In this document: positions 60,039 through 64,000 of the stretch, one piece after another
How the letters are laid out: the number at the start of each line of letters is the position of its first letter
Numbering within the stretch: position 1 is the stretch's first letter
Assembly (NCBI GenBank): GCA_900545665.1
Contig: UQZU01000005.1
Coordinates: 16,817 to 80,816 of the forward strand
DNA: 64,000 bases
Source: an uncultured Collinsella sp.
GTDB taxonomy: Bacteria; Actinomycetota; Coriobacteriia; Coriobacteriales; Coriobacteriaceae
Direction: 5' to 3'
Made by a program: the position numbers and the translations under genes
Notes under the pieces: model-generated
Told to the model about the DNA's origin: nothing
Seen by the model: the letters and a program-made list of their open reading frames with translations, nothing else
Databases searched by the model: none

Positions 60039-61385
60039 ATGATCGATCGCTATACCCGCCCGGAGATGGGACACATCTTCTCCCTCGAGAACAAGTACGC
60101 CATTTGGCAGGAGATCGAGGTTCTGGCCTGCGAGGCCCAGGCGGAGCTCGGCAAGATCGGTATTTCCAAAGACGAGGCCCAGTGGATCCGCGACCATGCC
60201 AACTTTGAGAAGGCGAAGGTCGATGAGATCGAGGAAGTCACGCGCCACGACGTCATTGCCTTCCTGACCAACATGAAGGAATACATCGATGCCGATGTTC
60301 CCGAGGGCGACCCCAAGCCCAGCCGCTGGGTTCACTATGGCATGACCAGCTCGGATCTGGGCGACACGGCCCTGTGCTATCAGCTCACCCAGGCCTGCGA
60401 CCTGATCATCGAGGACGTCAAGAAGCTCGGCGAGATTTGCAAGCGTCGCGCCTTTGAGGAGCGCAACACGCTCTGTGCCGGCCGCACTCATGGCATCCAC
60501 GCCGAGCCGATGACCTTCGGCATGAAGTTTGGCTCTTGGGCCTGGGAGCTCAAGCGCGATCTGGACCGTCTTGAGGATGCCCGCAAGAACGTTGCCTTTG
60601 GTGCCATCTCGGGCGCTGTCGGCACGTACAGCTCCATCGAGCCGTTTGTCGAGGAATATGTCTGCGAGCACCTGGGCCTGGTTCACGACCCGCTGTCCAC
60701 GCAGGTTATTAGCCGCGATCATCACGCCTACCTCGCCGGCGTTCTTGCCACCACCGCGGCCACCTGTGAGCGCATCGCTACCGAGGTTCGCAATCTGCAG
60801 AAGACCGATACACTCGAGGCCGAGGAACCGTTCCGTAAGGGTCAAAAGGGCAGCTCCGCCATGCCGCACAAGCGCAACCCCATCACCATGGAGAAGGTCT
60901 GCGGCCTGTCGCGCGTCGTGAAGGCCAACGCGCAGGTTGCCTTCGACAACGTCGCCCTGTGGCACGAGCGTGACATTTCGCACTCCTCTGCCGAGCGCGT
61001 CGCCCAGGCCGACAGCTTCATCGCCCTCGACCACATGTTCCAGTGCCTCATCCGCGTTATCGACGGCCTGCAGCTGTATCCCGCTCGCATGATGGCCAAC
61101 CTCAACAAGACACGCGGCCTCATCTTCTCCTCCAAGGTCCTGCTCGCCCTCGTCGACACGGGCATCACCCGCGAGGACGCGTACGCCATTGTGCAGGAGA
61201 ACGCCATGGCAACCTGGCACGAGGTACAGGATTGTGTCTCCGGCCCTACCTTTAAGGAACGTCTCGAGGCCGATCCGCGCTGCACCGTCAGCCAGGAGAA
61301 ACTCGACGAGATCTTTGATCCGTGGGACTTCCTCACCCGTATCGACACGGTCTTCGATCGCCTGGAGCAGCTGAGCTTCGAGTAG
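60039..61385 (+). CDS. purB: Adenylosuccinate lyase
   Basis: PurB acts twice in purine synthesis, releasing fumarate from SAICAR and from adenylosuccinate. The 448-residue protein starts at the ATG at 60039 (AAGGAG five bases upstream). It has WVHYGMTSSDLGDTA, GRTHGIHAEPMTFG and the superfamily signature GSSAMPHKRNP. The start lies 102 bases beyond tRNA element B. It stands alone on the plus strand, far from the other pur genes. Confidence 0.97.
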   Translation: MIDRYTRPEMGHIFSLENKYAIWQEIEVLACEAQAELGKIGISKDEAQWIRDHANFEKAKVDEIEEVTRHDVIAFLTNMKEYIDADVPEGDPKPSRWVHYGMTSSDLGDTALCYQLTQACDLIIEDVKKLGEICKRRAFEERNTLCAGRTHGIHAEPMTFGMKFGSWAWELKRDLDRLEDARKNVAFGAISGAVGTYSSIEPFVEEYVCEHLGLVHDPLSTQVISRDHHAYLAGVLATTAATCERIATEVRNLQKTDTLEAEEPFRKGQKGSSAMPHKRNPITMEKVCGLSRVVKANAQVAFDNVALWHERDISHSSAERVAQADSFIALDHMFQCLIRVIDGLQLYPARMMANLNKTRGLIFSSKVLLALVDTGITREDAYAIVQENAMATWHEVQDCVSGPTFKERLEADPRCTVSQEKLDEIFDPWDFLTRIDTVFDRLEQLSFE

Positions 61386-61411
61386 GTTCGGGCATAACGT
61401 TAGCTTTTTAG

Positions 61412-61449
61412 GGCGCTTTGCTGGTAATGTGTGTTGCCGGCAAAGCGCC
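61412..61449 (+). terminator. Hairpin after purB
   Basis: GGCGCTTTGC and GCAAAGCGCC form a 10-bp stem with an inner GG/CC pair; only a weak T-rich stretch follows. Confidence 0.65.
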
Positions 61450-61513
61450 TCGTTGCATTTAGGGAAAGACGGGGATAATAGTCGTCTCGAATAACATTCT
61501 GAGAGGGGATCGC

Positions 61514-61777
61514 ATGATTTCGTTTGATTACAAGCCTCAGGGCGTGTGTGCTCGCAATATTCACCTTGACCTTTCCGATGACGGCAACAAGGTGATGGGC
61601 GTTGAGTTTACCGGCGGCTGCGACGGCAATCTCAAGGCTATCTCCAAGCTGGTCGAGGGCGCTCCTGCCGATCGCGTAATCGAGGTTCTCGCCGGTAATA
61701 CCTGCGGTATGAAAAAGACCTCCTGCGCCGACCAGCTTACACGCGCTATCGAGGCCGCTCGCGCCGAGATCGCCTAA
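61514..61777 (+). CDS. TSCPD-domain protein (TIGR03905 type)
   Basis: The 87-residue protein shows the C-terminal-type TSCPD pattern: GVCARNIHLDLSDDGNKVMGVEFTGGCDGNLKAISKLVEG, then AGNTCGMKKTSCADQLTRAI, with conserved Cys residues. TSCPD domains occur at the end of some vitamin B12-dependent ribonucleotide reductases; stand-alone copies have unknown roles, possibly metal binding. The ATG follows GAGAGGGG. Its stop codon overlaps the next gene's ATG (TAATG). Confidence 0.88.
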   Translation: MISFDYKPQGVCARNIHLDLSDDGNKVMGVEFTGGCDGNLKAISKLVEGAPADRVIEVLAGNTCGMKKTSCADQLTRAIEAARAEIA

Positions 61778-62988
61778 TGGGTATCGCCGATCACATCAAG
61801 AACGGAATATCGCGTCGCGGCTTTGTGCTCGGTGGGGTTGCTGCGGGCGCTGCCACGGTGCTTGCCGGATGCTCGAAAAAAAAGGGTACCAGCGATGATG
61901 CCGCCGGCGAGCCGCAGGTTATCAAGGATGATTCCAAAATCATCTCGATTACGGATGAGTACGAGGCAGTCGACATCGATCTTGAGCCGGCGGCGTCGTG
62001 GACGCTGCCTCTGGGTACGCTGCTGTACTACTGCGACGGCGATTACGCCGCGGCAATGATGGCGCCCGCATCGGCACTGCACGCCAACACACTCGGTGTG
62101 CTCAACCTGGGCGATGGCTCGCTTACCACATTAATCGAGGATCCTATCGAGGGCACGGGATATGCATTCTACGATGTCCGTGCCGGCGACGGCGTATTCG
62201 CGTGGGTTGAGATGAACTTTGCCAATTCATCGTGGAAGCTCTACGCTCAAAATCTGTCGGGCGCTTCGCTCTCTGGCGACGTGGTTGAGCTCGATCGAGG
62301 TGGCAAGGACTACGATCCGCCGCTGTTTACGGCGTTCGGGTCATCAGTCATCTGGTATAAAATGCCCTCGGCAGGTGGCAATAAAACGAGTAGCGATTCG
62401 TTTTGCTATCGTCGCTCGCTTGATGAATCCAAGGCTGAGATAATTTGGAAATCGACGGGTCGCTTTGCATCGGCCCCGCGCGCGAGCGACGGCATTTTGA
62501 CCATCTCGCCGCGTGTCCGCAACGACGAGGGCGTCTACTACGGCATAACGGCAATCGATTTGACCGACGGCAACAACACCAAACGTGCCCAGCTAGTCCT
62601 TCCCTCGTCAGTCTCGCCTTTCGAGGCCGTATATATGGGCGATACCTTCGTGTTTTCTATCGAGGCGGCCTATAGTGGCGTGGGCAGCCTGGGCAACATG
62701 GGCACGTATATCGGTAATGAGGGAGGGCCGTATCTCTTCCTGTCCCGTGAGCCGCTCGCATGTGCGGCTGGCAAGAAGAATAAATACCTTGTTAAGGTAC
62801 AGGCGTCGCATTTCCTGATCGACACCTCTGCCAAGACCTATGGCTCGCTGCTGTCGCCCGACCGCGCTTTGGAGTATGGCGATTATCCAGCTACGGCGGG
62901 AAAATCGGACTCATTCCTTACGTACGCCACGGTGCGCAACAGCCAGGGTATACCAGAGACGGTCACTGCACGCCTATTCTCTCTTTAA
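61777..62988 (+). CDS. Tat-exported lipoprotein, predicted beta-propeller-like
   Basis: The 403-residue protein begins with a twin-arginine signal (SRRGFVLGG) followed by a hydrophobic run and the lipobox LAGC with Cys at residue 32, so it is a Tat-exported lipoprotein. The mature part consists of repeated beta-strand stretches such as GDGVFAWVEMNFANSSWKLY, SSVIWYKMPS and GVYYGITAIDLTDG, like a beta-propeller with degenerate repeats. No enzyme motif is seen. It overlaps the TSCPD gene by one base, suggesting a functional link. Confidence 0.8.
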   Translation: MGIADHIKNGISRRGFVLGGVAAGAATVLAGCSKKKGTSDDAAGEPQVIKDDSKIISITDEYEAVDIDLEPAASWTLPLGTLLYYCDGDYAAAMMAPASALHANTLGVLNLGDGSLTTLIEDPIEGTGYAFYDVRAGDGVFAWVEMNFANSSWKLYAQNLSGASLSGDVVELDRGGKDYDPPLFTAFGSSVIWYKMPSAGGNKTSSDSFCYRRSLDESKAEIIWKSTGRFASAPRASDGILTISPRVRNDEGVYYGITAIDLTDGNNTKRAQLVLPSSVSPFEAVYMGDTFVFSIEAAYSGVGSLGNMGTYIGNEGGPYLFLSREPLACAAGKKNKYLVKVQASHFLIDTSAKTYGSLLSPDRALEYGDYPATAGKSDSFLTYATVRNSQGIPETVTARLFSL

Positions 62989-63047
62989 GCTTAGAGGGGT
63001 TAAAAAGGCGCCAACAGGGGAATAAACGCGTTGTAATTGTGAGTACC

Positions 63048-63086
63048 GCCCGCCGAGCTGCCGCGTCATAGCGGCATCTGGCGGGC
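63048..63086 (+). terminator. Hairpin after the Tat lipoprotein gene
   Basis: GCCCGCC pairs with GGCGGGC, and inside it TGCCGC pairs with GCGGCA. No T-run follows, so termination is uncertain. Confidence 0.45.
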
Positions 63087-63141
63087 TCAGGTGCGTTAAA
63101 ATGGGCTTGTTCTTAGCTAATTGAGACAGGGGGGCCGTGTT

Positions 63142-63864
63142 ATGGCTTCAGATGCAAAAAAGATTCTGCTGGTCGAGGATGAGAAGGCAATCCGTGACGC
63201 CGTCGCTGCCTATCTCGAGCGCGAAGGCTACTGGGTTGTGGGCGTCGGCGACGGCCAGTCCGCGATCGAGGAGTTCGAGAAGCATCAGTTCGACCTGGTC
63301 GTGCTCGACCTTATGCTCCCCAAGATCCCCGGCGAGCGCGTTTGCCGCACCATTCGCGATACCTCGGATGTCCCCATCATCATGCTGACGGCTAAGGGCG
63401 AGATCGAGGACCGTATTATCGGTCTTGAGCTCGGCGCCGACGACTATCTGATTAAGCCGTTCTCGCCGCGCGAGCTCGTCGCCCGCGTTCGCGCTCTGTT
63501 CCGCCGTGCCCATCAGGCCGACGAGCCCGCCGTCGAGGTACTCGACTTCGGCGATCTGGTCATCGATATCTCGGGCCACAAGATCTTGGTCGAGGGCAAG
63601 GAAGTCGATCTGACGGCTTCCGAGTTCAAGCTGCTCACCACGCTTGCCCGCCATCCCGGCCGTGTGTATAACCGCATGGAGCTGGTCGAGAAAGTGCTCG
63701 GGTATGACTTTGAGGGCTATGAGCGCACCATCGATAGCCACGTGAAGAATCTTCGCGCCAAGCTGGGCGATGATCCCAAGAAGCCCAAGTGGCTCTACAC
63801 CGTCCATGGTGTCGGCTATCGCTTCGAGGCTCCGGCCAAGACCGATAAGTCGGACGAGAAATAG
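63142..63864 (+). CDS. OmpR/PhoB-family response regulator
   Basis: The 240-residue protein has a receiver domain (KKILLVEDEKAIRDAV, phosphoacceptor Asp in LVVLDLMLPKIPGE, Lys in YLIKPFSPREL) and a C-terminal winged helix (VDLTASEFKLLTTLARHPGRVYNR, TIDSHVKNLRAKLGDD, GVGYRFE). The ATG at 63142 is chosen because an AGGGGGGCC site precedes it; a start seven codons earlier is inside that site. It regulates transcription on phosphorylation by a cognate kinase, probably the gene that begins at 63876. Confidence 0.95.
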   Translation: MASDAKKILLVEDEKAIRDAVAAYLEREGYWVVGVGDGQSAIEEFEKHQFDLVVLDLMLPKIPGERVCRTIRDTSDVPIIMLTAKGEIEDRIIGLELGADDYLIKPFSPRELVARVRALFRRAHQADEPAVEVLDFGDLVIDISGHKILVEGKEVDLTASEFKLLTTLARHPGRVYNRMELVEKVLGYDFEGYERTIDSHVKNLRAKLGDDPKKPKWLYTVHGVGYRFEAPAKTDKSDEK

Positions 63865-63875
63865 GGAAATCACAT

Positions 63876-64000
63876 ATGACACCTGCGCGCTTTGAAATCG
63901 GACAAAAGCACAAGCAGGAGAGCGAGGCGGGTTCCAAGGCTAGTTGGAACACGCCTCGTTCCGATTCACGGCCAACGATGAGCTATCCCTCGCGCATGGC
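63876..64000 (+). CDS. Start of a gene, probably the cognate sensor kinase (truncated by window)
   Basis: An ATG at 63876, 11 bases after the response regulator stop and preceded by AGGGAAAT, opens a frame that stays open for 41 complete codons to the window edge (MTPARFEIGQKHKQESEAG...). The visible part is hydrophilic and carries no domain. A histidine kinase is expected from the operon position only. Confidence 0.5.
   Translation, partial: MTPARFEIGQKHKQESEAGSKASWNTPRSDSRPTMSYPSRM

Overview
This 64 kb window is a chromosomal segment of a high-GC Gram-positive bacterium, most likely a member of the Coriobacteriia and probably Collinsella. The attribution is an inference. It rests on the actinobacterial-style replication-origin gene order (rpmH-rnpA-yidD-yidC-jag-rsmG-parA-parB on one side; dnaA-dnaN-recF-DUF721-gyrB-gyrA on the other), tandem WYL regulators, a TIGR03905-type TSCPD protein, a type IV CmpB-like membrane protein, and Tat lipoprotein and SpaA-type adhesin genes typical of gut anaerobes. 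No prophage, insertion sequence, CRISPR array or rRNA operon is visible.

The replication origin lies at about 36.4-40.0 kb. To its left almost all genes are on the minus strand, and to its right most are on the plus strand, so transcription runs with the two replication forks. The dnaN-dnaA gap holds an AT-rich stretch and DnaA-box-like words. A second cluster of the same words lies between rpmH and an unusual GHKL-ATPase/winged-helix gene just upstream of dnaA. Three perfect parS sites precede parA-parB.

Left part (1-28 kb, mostly minus): purine and pyrimidine biosynthesis (purM, purF, purE, purD, purA, carA-carB), a class B sortase, an orphan MoaE-like protein, an ABC exporter, a NUDIX hydrolase, the dnaB helicase gene, the rpsF-ssb-rpsR-rplI operon, two tRNA-Ser genes, a TRIC-like channel, a beta-helix membrane protein, typA, and a bifunctional-nuclease-domain operon. 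The carA leader carries a hairpin matching the PyrR RNA-binding consensus, placed directly against the ribosome binding site.

Middle (28-46 kb): three tRNAs (Ile, Ala, Ile), a long inverted repeat, gyrA, gyrB, the DUF721/DciA gene, recF, dnaN, dnaA, the ATPase/wHTH gene, the origin, and the rpmH-to-parB cluster ending in a small membrane protein gene and, in the opposite direction, rlmN. The stretch from rsmG to parB is visibly more AT-rich than its surroundings.

Right part (46-64 kb): ddl, a DinG-type helicase fused to an exonuclease, a PafBC-like WYL pair, a very large membrane protein whose M28-peptidase-like fold is split by about 690 residues of low-complexity sequence, a 1143-residue thioester/SpaA adhesin with an LPATG anchor, tRNA-Gly, purB, a TSCPD protein, a Tat lipoprotein, and the start of a two-component system.

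The most novel-looking items are: (i) two related hairpin-rich elements downstream of tRNA-Ser(CGA) and tRNA-Gly(CCC), each bounded by an inverted and a direct copy of the 3' end of its own tRNA and sharing a non-tRNA core; (ii) the GHKL-ATPase/Gln-Pro-rich/winged-helix protein between dnaA and rpmH; (iii) the interrupted, degenerate M28-like protein; and (iv) the carA PyrR-type hairpin.
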